A DNA stretch of 6,891 nt from positions 1 to 6,891 of the forward strand of contig WREG01000105.1 of the NCBI GenBank assembly GCA_009779455.1. Reading direction: 5' to 3'. Under the pieces are notes generated by a model. That model was not told the DNA's origin and ran no database searches. It saw only the letters and a list, made by a program, of their open reading frames with translations. The position numbers and the translations under genes were made by a program. Origin of the DNA: Oscillospiraceae bacterium (GTDB lineage: Bacteria; Bacillota; Clostridia; Oscillospirales; Acutalibacteraceae). Below, one piece after another: positions 1 through 5,655 of this stretch; position 1 is the stretch's first letter, and each line of letters opens with the position of its first letter.

Positions 1-708
1 CCCGCCGTATTTACGGGAAAAGGCGTCCAGTTTTTCCGCTGTTTCGCCCCTGTAGAATTCTTCCGCGTCAGAACGGGCGATTAGCCGCAGGCTTTCGGCG
101 TGAAGGGGCAAACGGTGCAATTCTCCCGGCTCGGGGACGCCGCCCGGACACATGGCCTGTTCCCACGTAAAAAATTCTTCTTTCCCGTCCGCCGCCATGC
201 CGTGAAATCTCGAATACCCGCCCGACATCATAAAATGCTGCACCGCCGAAACCGCGAAGCCGTTTTCAGCGTAGTCAATGGCGGCTTCAAGGTTCTGCGC
301 CAGCGTCCTGCGCCCGAAACGGCGGGTCAGGGCGGCCCAGGCCGCGGGAGTGCCCGGGACCGTGACGGCATAAATGCCCCTGTCGGGCATATTCTCAAAG
401 CCTTTTTTCTTTAAATAATCCGCGTCGGCCCCCATAGCCGAAGGCCCGCTCGCGTTAAGGCCGAAAAGCCCGTTTTTTGTGGATACGATGGCGAAGGAGT
501 CCCCGCCCATACCGTTTGACGGCGGTTCAAGCACAACAAGGCAGGCCGCCGCCGTAACCGCCGCGTCAATGGCGTTCCCGCCTTTTTTCAGCGTGTCAAG
601 CCCCGCCTGCGCGGCAAGATGCTGCGAAGCGCCCACCGCCCCGCGCCTGCTGCAAAGCGCAAGCCTGCGCGACGGGTATTTGTAGTCGAACATACCGTTT
701 TTCATCAT
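1..708 (-). CDS. Gamma-glutamyltranspeptidase family protein, N-terminal part (C-terminus cut by window edge)
   Basis: Reading the minus strand from the ATG at 708 gives 236 uninterrupted residues that run off the left edge. The N-terminal half of the Ntn-hydrolase gamma-glutamyltranspeptidase fold is recognisable: PSRR (residues 12-15), GGNAIDAA (43-50), NGMGGD (65-70) and VPGTPAAW (117-124). The family cleaves gamma-glutamyl bonds of glutathione and related compounds and matures by self-cleavage before a catalytic Thr, which lies outside the window. There is no signal peptide, so a cytoplasmic YwrD-like member is likelier than a secreted Ggt. Where classical enzymes have an Arg-Glu motif that holds the substrate carboxylate, this protein reads LNASGPSAM (84-92), so the substrate may differ. 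The ATG at 708 was chosen because AAAGGGG (719-725) sits 10 nt upstream; the next codon is also ATG. A consensus promoter lies just upstream. The family call is firm, the substrate is unknown. Confidence 0.93.
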   Translation of the reverse strand, partial: MMKNGMFDYKYPSRRLALCSRRGAVGASQHLAAQAGLDTLKKGGNAIDAAVTAAACLVVLEPPSNGMGGDSFAIVSTKNGLFGLNASGPSAMGADADYLKKKGFENMPDRGIYAVTVPGTPAAWAALTRRFGRRTLAQNLEAAIDYAENGFAVSAVQHFMMSGGYSRFHGMAADGKEEFFTWEQAMCPGGVPEPGELHRLPLHAESLRLIARSDAEEFYRGETAEKLDAFSRKYGG

Positions 709-736
709 GATATAAGCGCCCCTTTCATCATTATGC

Positions 737-765
737 ATTATATAAATGTTTTCTGCTTATGTCAA
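737..765 (-). promoter_or_regulatory. Sigma-A type promoter for the gamma-glutamyltranspeptidase-family gene
   Basis: On the minus strand TTGACA (760-765) and TATAAT (737-742) are both perfect consensus hexamers separated by 17 bp. The predicted start near 730 leaves only a few bases before the ribosome binding site at 719-725. It is divergent from the promoter of the cobalamin unit, and the hexamers are about 50 bp apart. Confidence 0.85.
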
Positions 766-817
766 GCGGAATGCAGATAATATTTACAATGAAAATCATA
801 TATTTTATAAAAAATAA

Positions 818-846
818 TTGACACGCCCCCTTTTTTCCTTTACAAT
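818..846 (+). promoter_or_regulatory. Sigma-A type promoter for the cobalamin riboswitch transcript
   Basis: TTGACA (818-823) and TACAAT (841-846) are separated by 17 bp, giving one mismatch to consensus. Transcription should begin near 853, directly at the 5' end of the riboswitch. The strong basal promoter fits a unit whose control is exerted after initiation by the RNA switch. Confidence 0.85.
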
Positions 847-852
847 AAAGGA

Positions 853-1095
853 CGGGTTTGGCGCCGAAAGGCTTAATAAGGAATCAGGTGAGAATCCTGA
901 GCGGGTCCGCCGCCGTAAATGCTTTATTTTCCGTTTGATACGGATAATCTATGACAACCCGCGCAGCATACCGCAATGCCGCGCTATCCATTGAAGCGCA
1001 AGCTTTGAGAAGGTGGGCTGCTATAAGAAGCATAAGCCGGAAGACTTGCCAATGACGGGCAAAAGCCGCGAAACCGGTCTTGCGGGAAGTTAGAA
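853..1095 (+). ncRNA. Cobalamin (B12) riboswitch
   Basis: The leader carries the conserved cobalamin aptamer core in the right order. GGCTTA (870-875) pairs with TAAGCC (1033-1038) to close the core. TCAGG (884-888) and CCTGA (896-900) form the next stem around GTGAGAAT. GCGGGTCCGCCGCCGTAA follows at 901-918. The B12 box AGCCGGAAGACTTGCC lies at 1035-1050. A distal hairpin built from CCGCG (1066-1070) and the GCGGG at 1082-1086 could carry the loop-loop contact. Aptamers of this class bind adenosyl- or other cobalamins and repress the downstream gene. The core is clear; the ends and the variable arms between about 925 and 1025 are approximate. The gene controlled is the DUF4430 lipoprotein at 1190 and, through it, the S component. 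Confidence 0.93.
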
Positions 1096-1119
1096 TTAGA
1101 GGTTAGAAACCGGGTTTTT
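1071..1119 (+). promoter_or_regulatory. Possible terminator-type expression platform of the riboswitch
   Basis: AAACCGG (1071-1077) can pair with CCGGGTTT (1110-1117) with one bulged G, and the arm merges into five T residues (1115-1119). A smaller nested hairpin GGTT-AGA-AACC lies at 1101-1111. The first pairing would compete with the 3' hairpin of the aptamer. This could be a ligand-dependent terminator, but the stem is weak and the T tract short. Control at the level of ribosome access remains possible. Confidence 0.3.
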
Positions 1120-1189
1120 AAAAACTAAACACTGACCACTCGCAAATTGCCCGACGCTCAAAAAATAATATTTTTAAGGAGAGAACCAC

Positions 1190-1636
1190 ATGAAAAAACA
1201 AACATTCAAGCTATTCACGGTTTTAATTGCGGTCGCGCTTATTGCGGTTATGGCGCTGACAGGCTGTTCAAACAGAGGCGCCCCCCCCAACCACACAAAT
1301 TCGTCCCCGCCCGAAGAGATAAAGGCGACGGATATCGGCGAAGGCGCTACGGCATTCCCGTTTGAGGTTAAGGACGACAAGGGCGTGGTGCAAAAATACT
1401 CGGTCCACACGGACGAGGAGACCGTCGGGGCGGCTTTATTGGCCGTCGGGCTGGTCGAAGGGGAAACGTCAGCTTACGGGCTTTATGTGAAAAGCGTAAA
1501 CGGCCTGAGGGCGGATTACGACGCCGACGGCGCTTACTGGGAATTTCACGTAAACGGCGTAATGGCGGCGGAAGGCGCTGACTCCACGGATATTGAGCAG
1601 GGTAAGACTTATGCGTTCATCTATACAAAGGCGTAA
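1190..1636 (+). CDS. DUF4430 (transcobalamin C-terminal-like) lipoprotein
   Basis: This 148-residue protein begins with a lipoprotein signal peptide: a basic MKKQTFK start, a hydrophobic stretch at about 8-23, and the lipobox LTGC with the lipid-modified Cys at 26. A short linker rich in Pro, Ser and Asn follows. Residues about 55-148 match the DUF4430 fold, with YGLYVKSVNG (96-105), YWEFHVNG (116-123), GAD (129-131) and a final IEQGKTYAFIY. This domain is related to the C-terminal domain of vertebrate transcobalamin and intrinsic factor. AAGGAGAG (1176-1183) sets the ATG. The gene follows a cobalamin riboswitch and overlaps an ECF S-component gene by 26 nt, so the inferred role is to capture a corrinoid, or a part of one, outside the membrane and pass it to the transporter. 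Ligand binding is inferred. A run of eight C lies just after the lipobox codons. Confidence 0.9.
   Translation: MKKQTFKLFTVLIAVALIAVMALTGCSNRGAPPNHTNSSPPEEIKATDIGEGATAFPFEVKDDKGVVQKYSVHTDEETVGAALLAVGLVEGETSAYGLYVKSVNGLRADYDADGAYWEFHVNGVMAAEGADSTDIEQGKTYAFIYTKA
1281..1288 (+). repeat. C8 homopolymer tract inside the lipoprotein gene
   Basis: Eight consecutive C residues encode part of the Gly-Ala-Pro-Pro linker right after the lipidated Cys. Gain or loss of one base here would shift the frame and remove the whole DUF4430 domain. Confidence 0.95.
1596..1606 (+). promoter_or_regulatory. Internal ribosome binding site that decides the S-component start
   Basis: AGGG at 1599-1602, inside the last codons of the lipoprotein gene, lies 8 nt before the ATG at 1611. 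The in-frame TTG at 1593 has no comparable site, so the ATG is preferred. The site lies within upstream coding sequence, which suggests coupled translation. Confidence 0.55.
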
Positions 1637-2147
1637 GCTTTCAATCCCGGAAATAACGGTTTTTTCAATGCTCGGCGCGGTCATGTTTATAACAAAATAC
1701 CTTATGGAGGCGCTTCCGGGCGTACATTTGCTCGGGCTGTTCATAGCGGCGTTCACCCTGACCTACCGCGTGAAGGCGCTTATCCCGATCTATGTATATG
1801 TAATAATCGACGGCGTTGTCCACGGCTTTTCCATGTGGTGGGTACCGTACCTTTATATATGGGCGCTCCTTTGGGGTATGGTAATGCTTGTGTCGAAGAT
1901 AAAGATGCCGCAGAAGGCAAAAGCCCTCGTCTACATGGCCGTCTGCGGCCTTCACGGGCTGGCGTTCGGGATTTTGTACGCCCCCGCCCAGGCGGTGATG
2001 TTCGGGCTGACCTATAAATTAATGATAGCGTGGATAATAGCCGGGCTGCCCTTTGACGCAATCCACGGCCTCAGCAATTTTTGCATGGCGTCGCTGGTCC
2101 TTCCGCTTCACGCGCTTTTGAAAAAGCTCAATAAAATTACGGGATAA
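1611..2147 (+). CDS. ECF transporter S component, predicted corrinoid or B12-precursor uptake
   Basis: A 178-residue, highly hydrophobic protein with about six predicted membrane helices (roughly 13-31, 36-52, 56-72, 77-95, 105-128 and 136-168). It has the layout of the substrate-binding S subunit of energy-coupling factor vitamin transporters. A basic N-terminus (RRK) precedes helix 1 with LGAVMF (21-26). The aromatic GFSMWWVPYLYIW (72-84) lies before and in helix 4. S components bind the vitamin and work with EcfA, EcfA' and EcfT; none of these is encoded here, so a shared (group II) energising module is expected. Known cobalamin-related S proteins are CbrT (cobalamin) and CblT (alpha-ribazole), and I cannot tell which, if either, this resembles. 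Placement under the B12 riboswitch and 26-nt overlap with the DUF4430 lipoprotein gene argue for a corrinoid substrate. A TTG at 1593 would add six residues. Confidence 0.82.
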   Translation: MRSSIQRRKLSIPEITVFSMLGAVMFITKYLMEALPGVHLLGLFIAAFTLTYRVKALIPIYVYVIIDGVVHGFSMWWVPYLYIWALLWGMVMLVSKIKMPQKAKALVYMAVCGLHGLAFGILYAPAQAVMFGLTYKLMIAWIIAGLPFDAIHGLSNFCMASLVLPLHALLKKLNKITG

Positions 2148-2153
2148 AAAATC

Positions 2154-2196
2154 AAAAAACAGGCAGGACGGATTCCTTCCCCTGCCTGTAATTTTT
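2154..2196. terminator. Bidirectional intrinsic terminator between convergent genes
   Basis: ACAGGCAGG (2159-2167) and CCTGCCTGT (2181-2189) form a perfect 9-bp stem around a 13-nt loop. On the plus strand TTTTT follows at 2192-2196. On the minus strand the stem is followed by an uninterrupted T run (A residues at 2154-2159) and a second T-rich patch. It can end both the S-component transcript and the hydrolase transcript arriving from the right. Confidence 0.88.
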
Positions 2197-2289
2197 GTCC
2201 ATGCGCTGATATTGAAAGAGAGGGGCTGCGATTCGCAGAAAAGACAGGGAAACAACGGATATAAACGGCATTGAGAAAATCCGAAAGTT

Positions 2290-3354
2290 CTATTTAAATA
2301 AGTGCCTGTCTATAAACCCCCTGACCGCGTCGTCAAACCGCTCCGGGTAATAATACATCGCCTCGCCGTGACCCGCGCCGGGGGCGGCGAACATTTCTTT
2401 TTCGCAGGCCGCCGCGTCGTAGACCTCTTGCATCATATGAAACGGCACGGCCTTGTCCGCGTCGCCGTGGATAAACAGCACAGGCGTTTTCGCCTTTTCC
2501 AGCTGCGCCGCGCTTGAAGCGTCCCTGAGCGAGAAGCCCGCCCGCAGCCGCGCCACGGTATTCAGCGCGTGAAGCCCGGGTTTCGTAATCGGGCCTGTAT
2601 GGAAGGTGGTCCTTGCCTGCATATCGAACACGTCATAGGCTGAGGTATAGCCGCTGTCCGCTATGGCGCAGACTACGTTTTCGGGCAGTTCCTCCCCGAC
2701 GGCCATCATCACCGTGGCGCCGCCCATAGAGCCGCCGTAGAGGACGATTTTCGGGTTATCATATTCGCGGTTCAGATAATCTATCCATGCAAGCGCGTCA
2801 AGGCGGTCAAACCAGCCCATAGACACGAATCTGTCCTCGCTGTCCCCGTGTCCGCAGGCATGTGGCATAAGGGCGTTGAAGCCCCACGCATGGAACTTCT
2901 TCACGATAGGGCCGCTGCCCCATATCCGGCCGGAATAGCCGTGCAGGCAAATCAGCCACAGGTCTGACGGGTTTTCGCCGCAGATATCATCCGCTCGGAT
3001 TATTTCCGCGTGAATGTTGATCCCTCTGGGAGAATCTGTAACAACTTTTTCAGGGTTCTTTTCGAGATACCACTTTACGCCCTCCTGATATACGGGAAAA
3101 TAGGGCGTCTCGAAAAAGCCTTCCATACCGGAGGCCTCGCCCGCTATTTTCACAAAAAGCTTCTCCAGCACGCTCTTTTTCTTAGGCACAACCATGCCGG
3201 CGAGGATATCCTCTTTGATATAGCCGCGATCCGCCGCCTTCCGGGACAAAGTCTGGTTGAAAAGGAAGGCCCCGAAGCCGAAATACGCAACCACCGCCGC
3301 TGTAGCCACACTTAATATGCTTTTCAAAAATTTATATCTTTTTTGCTTTGCCAT
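2290..3354 (-). CDS. Membrane-anchored alpha/beta hydrolase (YqkD-like)
   Basis: A 354-residue protein. A basic N-terminus (MAKQKRYK) is followed by one hydrophobic segment at about 12-33, read as an uncleaved membrane anchor or signal. The rest is an alpha/beta hydrolase: the oxyanion-region LHGYSGR (137-143), GHGDSEDR (168-175), the nucleophile elbow GGSMGG with Ser209, the acid region HGDADKAVP with Asp300, and GAGHGEA with His329. The complete Ser-Asp-His triad suggests an active esterase, lipase or peptidase-like enzyme facing the outside of the membrane. The substrate cannot be deduced. AAAGGG (3363-3368) lies 8 nt before the ATG at 3354, which is why this start was preferred over the one at 3375, which has no ribosome binding site and adds seven residues. 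It lies downstream of the DUF2804 gene on the same strand across a 47-bp inverted repeat. Confidence 0.87.
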   Translation of the reverse strand: MAKQKRYKFLKSILSVATAAVVAYFGFGAFLFNQTLSRKAADRGYIKEDILAGMVVPKKKSVLEKLFVKIAGEASGMEGFFETPYFPVYQEGVKWYLEKNPEKVVTDSPRGINIHAEIIRADDICGENPSDLWLICLHGYSGRIWGSGPIVKKFHAWGFNALMPHACGHGDSEDRFVSMGWFDRLDALAWIDYLNREYDNPKIVLYGGSMGGATVMMAVGEELPENVVCAIADSGYTSAYDVFDMQARTTFHTGPITKPGLHALNTVARLRAGFSLRDASSAAQLEKAKTPVLFIHGDADKAVPFHMMQEVYDAAACEKEMFAAPGAGHGEAMYYYPERFDDAVRGFIDRHLFK

Positions 3355-3362
3355 ATGCATAT

Positions 3363-3368
3363 CCCTTT
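3363..3368 (-). promoter_or_regulatory. Ribosome binding site that decides the hydrolase start
   Basis: AAAGGG on the minus strand is spaced 8 nt from the ATG at 3354. It is only 2 nt from the ATG at 3360 and lies inside the longer reading frame that starts at 3375, so the 3354 start is favoured. Confidence 0.7.
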
Positions 3369-3379
3369 CCCGCATTTAA

Positions 3380-3426
3380 TAGACTTGTTCGGAAATTAAA
3401 TCGCGATTAATTCCCGAACAAGTCTA
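3380..3426. repeat. 47-bp near-perfect inverted repeat between the DUF2804 and hydrolase genes
   Basis: TAGACTTGTTCGG (3380-3392) is matched exactly by CCGAACAAGTCTA (3414-3426). After one A/C mismatch the pairing resumes for six more A/T pairs, leaving a small TCGCGA centre at 3401-3406. The left arm of the minus-strand reading contains the TAG stop codon of the DUF2804 gene (3424-3426). No T tract follows on either strand, so it is not a standard intrinsic terminator. It could be an intercistronic RNA stem, a protein-binding site, or a very small mobile-element remnant. Confidence 0.93.
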
Positions 3427-4449
3427 ATATTTCATCCGCACATCCTCGGCGAAGCAGAAGAAATCCTTTAATTCAAGCTTCGTGCCGTCGTCGAGGATGC
3501 ATATTCCCGTAAATTTGCCGAAAACCTGATGCCCGTCGGTGCATAGCACGCCTATATTCACCTTCGTGGCGTGGTCGAATACGGGGACGAAGTCCCCTTC
3601 CAGCCGTCCGTCGGAGGATGTCCATTTCCACGGTTTCATATAGTTTTTCGGGTCAAATTCAAAGGTCACGTCGTCAAGCTTATGCCCCACGCCGTCATAT
3701 ATCAGCAGGTTTTCACTGGCGGCGGCGGTGTCTCCGAAACCGTAGCCCAGATTGAAGCCAAAAACTTTCTCGCTCACGACGCCGTTGCCCGAACCCCATT
3801 TCCAGCGGTTGTCGTATGTCCATACCCCGCGGCCCCAGTCGAGGGTTCCGAAATCCGCAGACGGGTTCAGATCATGCATTTTTCCGTCAAATTCAAACCA
3901 GCCCGAGGCGGGCATACAGTTGATTTTGCGGTTGTAATAAAAAGCGAGCTTATCCTCGGCCCAAGGGGTGGTTATGGTCATGGAATCCATTTCCGGCTCT
4001 GCCAAAATGATGTCGCAGGCGAAATCCCTGCCTTTATGGAACTTTTTGTAGCGGCAGAACAAGCGGCGGCGGCCCTCGCGGACTTCAAAGCTTATCTGCA
4101 CTTTGCCGTTTTTGTATTCGGAAATGCCCGGGGCGGCGCTGTCTGAAGGCATTTTAAACTTGCCCATCGGAAAAAGCGTCGGCACGGCTTTGTCAACCGA
4201 TGAGGCCGTTTTGTAATTCATGACGGAAACGGTGCAAAGCCCCATATAGCCGTTGTCGGATATAATCAGGGATATACCCAAATCCCCGCTTACAACAAGA
4301 TAGTAATCCCATTCCTTCAAGCGGATCTTCGGCGCTTTCACACCCTCGCGGCTGTAAACCTGCACAGGCTTTCTGGCCCAGCCCGGCTCCCGCAGCGTCC
4401 CGTCCGGATTATGCACCGGCAGTTTTTGAGTGATTTCATGGCTTCGCAT
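3424..4449 (-). CDS. DUF2804 domain-containing protein
   Basis: A 341-residue protein that matches the DUF2804 family along nearly its whole length. The family's aromatic signature is clear at 201-222: GTLDWGRGVW, then TYDNRWKWGSGN. Further Trp-rich beta-type stretches occur at WDYYLVV (47-53), GWFEFDG (183-189) and MKPWKWTSSDGRLEGDF (271-287). There is no signal peptide and no membrane segment, so it is probably cytoplasmic. The family has no established biochemical role that I can name with confidence. The all-beta look with many aromatic residues suggests a calycin-like barrel able to bind a hydrophobic ligand, which is inference. GGGGG (4459-4463) lies 9 nt before the ATG at 4449. The membrane hydrolase gene follows 69 bp downstream on the same strand, so a shared transcript is plausible. 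Confidence 0.88.
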   Translation of the reverse strand: MRSHEITQKLPVHNPDGTLREPGWARKPVQVYSREGVKAPKIRLKEWDYYLVVSGDLGISLIISDNGYMGLCTVSVMNYKTASSVDKAVPTLFPMGKFKMPSDSAAPGISEYKNGKVQISFEVREGRRRLFCRYKKFHKGRDFACDIILAEPEMDSMTITTPWAEDKLAFYYNRKINCMPASGWFEFDGKMHDLNPSADFGTLDWGRGVWTYDNRWKWGSGNGVVSEKVFGFNLGYGFGDTAAASENLLIYDGVGHKLDDVTFEFDPKNYMKPWKWTSSDGRLEGDFVPVFDHATKVNIGVLCTDGHQVFGKFTGICILDDGTKLELKDFFCFAEDVRMKY

Positions 4450-4488
4450 AATGATAATCCCCCTTTAGTATTTTATAATATCAACCTT

Positions 4489-4517
4489 ATTATATATTAA
4501 ATTTTTAAATAAGTAAA
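4489..4517 (-). promoter_or_regulatory. Possible promoter for the DUF2804 gene
   Basis: On the minus strand TATAAT (4489-4494) is a perfect -10, with TTTACT (4512-4517) as a 4/6 match to a -35 at 17 bp. The surrounding DNA is almost pure A/T, so chance matches are easy. Confidence 0.4.
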
Positions 4518-4547
4518 TATTATTCGACAAAAATTTTTTTATAAAAG

Positions 4548-4565
4548 TTGAAAAAGTCGATTCAA
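4548..4565. promoter_or_regulatory. Interrupted dyad upstream of the iolE promoter
   Basis: TTGAA (4548-4552) and TTCAA (4561-4565) are separated by 8 bp and end 18 bp before the iolE -35 hexamer. This is a reasonable position for a regulator site, but the arms are only 5 bp long in A/T-rich DNA. It does not match the catabolite-control consensus well. Confidence 0.25.
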
Positions 4566-4583
4566 AAATTTTCAGCAAAACCC

Positions 4584-4612
4584 TTGCATATCAAACCGCC
4601 TTTTGCTATAAT
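4584..4612 (+). promoter_or_regulatory. Extended -10 promoter of the inositol operon
   Basis: TTGCAT (4584-4589) and a perfect TATAAT (4607-4612) are 17 bp apart, and the TG dinucleotide at 4604-4605 makes an extended -10. The transcript would start near 4619 and carry a leader of about 107 nt before iolE. The rest of the 276-bp gap 4450-4725 holds no gene that I can support; it contains this promoter, the possible opposing promoter and two dyads. Confidence 0.82.
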
Positions 4613-4693
4613 CAATCCAATGACAAGCGGACTTTCAAGGTTGGGTTTTTATATCCAGTACAAGGCGTCGTCCCCTACGGCAAACCAATATTA

Positions 4694-4710
4694 TATAGAA
4701 TATTTCTATA
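4694..4710. promoter_or_regulatory. A/T-rich palindrome just before the iolE ribosome binding site
   Basis: TATAGAA-TAT-TTCTATA is a perfect 7-bp dyad with a 3-bp centre that ends 3 nt before the AGGAG site at 4714. It could be an operator downstream of the promoter, or a weak hairpin or enhancer for ribosome entry. Confidence 0.4.
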
Positions 4711-4725
4711 AAAAGGAGAATAATT

Positions 4726-5619
4726 ATGTTAAACAAAGACAAAATTAAGCTTGGAATCGCCCCTATCGGCTGGACTAACGACGATATGCCCGACCTTGGC
4801 GCGGAAAACACATTCGAGCAGTGCGTGTCTGAAATGGCCCTCGCGGGGTTCACGGGGTGCGAAATCGGCAACAAGTACCCCAAAGACGCGGACGTGCTGA
4901 AAAAGGCGATGGATCTGCGCGGGATGCAGATATGCAACGCGTGGTTCTCGACTTTCCTCACCACAAAGCCCTATGAGGAAACGGAAAAGGGATTTATTGA
5001 GCATATTACATTTTTGAAGAAAATGGGTGCGAAGGTGGTCGGGGTTTCCGAGCAGGGGCATTCGATACAAGGCACGAACCTGTCAATTTTCGACGAAAAA
5101 TACGTCATGGACGACAGCGAATGGGACCTGCTCTGCACGGGGCTTGACAAACTGGGAAAAGTCGCGGCGGAAATCGGCATAACCCTTACATTCCACCATC
5201 ATATGGGCACGGTGGTGCAGACCGCCGCCGAAATCGACAGGATGATGGAAAACACCGACCCCGCGCTGTTCAACCTGCTGTTCGACACGGGGCATTTGGC
5301 TTACTGCGGCGAAGATTATATTTATATCCTAAATAAACACATAAACCGCATCAAGCACGTGCATTTGAAGGACATCAGACCGGATGCCGTCGCAAAGGTC
5401 AAGGCGGAAAAGCTGAGCTTTTTGGAGGGCGTGCGGCTCGGAACCTTCACCGTGCCGGGCGACGGCGCTATTGATTTTAAACCCGTGTTTGACATACTCG
5501 AAAAATCGGATTATAATGGGTATATTCTCGTCGAGGCGGAGCAGGACCCCGCGGCCGCGAACCCGTTTGAATATGCGGTCAAGGCGAGGAAATACATCGC
5601 GGAAATGACGGGCATATAA
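4726..5619 (+). CDS. iolE: Myo-inosose-2 dehydratase
   Basis: A 297-residue protein of the usual length for IolE, a TIM-barrel member of the xylose isomerase-like (AP endonuclease 2) superfamily. IolE removes water from 2-keto-myo-inositol (scyllo-inosose) to give 3D-(3,5/4)-trihydroxycyclohexane-1,2-dione in cytoplasmic inositol catabolism. The family signature KLGIAPIGWTNDDMPDLG is at 8-25. Likely metal and active-site residues are in FHHHMGT (156-162), DTGH (187-190), HVHLKD (211-216), PGDGAIDF (244-251) and the terminal VEAEQD (269-274). AGGAG (4714-4718) sits 7 nt before the ATG. It is the first gene after an extended -10 promoter and is followed after 36 nt by a J-domain gene, then a methylmalonate-semialdehyde dehydrogenase gene, which supports an inositol operon. 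A related sugar isomerase is possible but less likely given the N-terminal signature. Confidence 0.93.
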   Translation: MLNKDKIKLGIAPIGWTNDDMPDLGAENTFEQCVSEMALAGFTGCEIGNKYPKDADVLKKAMDLRGMQICNAWFSTFLTTKPYEETEKGFIEHITFLKKMGAKVVGVSEQGHSIQGTNLSIFDEKYVMDDSEWDLLCTGLDKLGKVAAEIGITLTFHHHMGTVVQTAAEIDRMMENTDPALFNLLFDTGHLAYCGEDYIYILNKHINRIKHVHLKDIRPDAVAKVKAEKLSFLEGVRLGTFTVPGDGAIDFKPVFDILEKSDYNGYILVEAEQDPAAANPFEYAVKARKYIAEMTGI

Positions 5620-5634
5620 TCCCAAAACCGACAT

Positions 5635-5649
5635 AAGGATTGAACCATT
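5635..5649 (+). promoter_or_regulatory. Ribosome binding site with a possible ATT start for the J-domain gene
   Basis: AAGGA (5635-5639) is 16 nt from the ATG at 5656, which is too far for a normal site. It is 7 nt from the in-frame ATT at 5647, a rare but known start codon. An in-frame TGA at 5641 limits any further extension. Confidence 0.35.
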
Positions 5650-5655
5650 AATAAA

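Noticed and set aside
100..685. Plus-strand open frames of 104 and 68 residues
   Set aside because: They lie antisense to the gamma-glutamyltranspeptidase-family gene, lack ribosome binding sites and show no recognisable motifs.
1593..1610. TTG start for the S component
   Set aside because: The ATG at 1611 has better ribosome binding site spacing, and the protein then begins with the basic stretch usual before helix 1.
2226..2238. CTGCG-ATT-CGCAG hairpin as a second terminator for the hydrolase gene
   Set aside because: The stem is only 5 bp, and no T tract follows on the minus strand; the bidirectional terminator at 2154-2196 is far better.
3571..4146. 191-residue plus-strand frame antisense to the DUF2804 gene
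   Set aside because: Composition is that of a GC-biased shadow frame, with no ribosome binding site, while the opposite strand carries a clear conserved family.
4548..4748. 66-residue plus-strand frame before iolE
   Set aside because: It has no family resemblance, covers the promoter and leader, and overlaps the iolE start in another frame.
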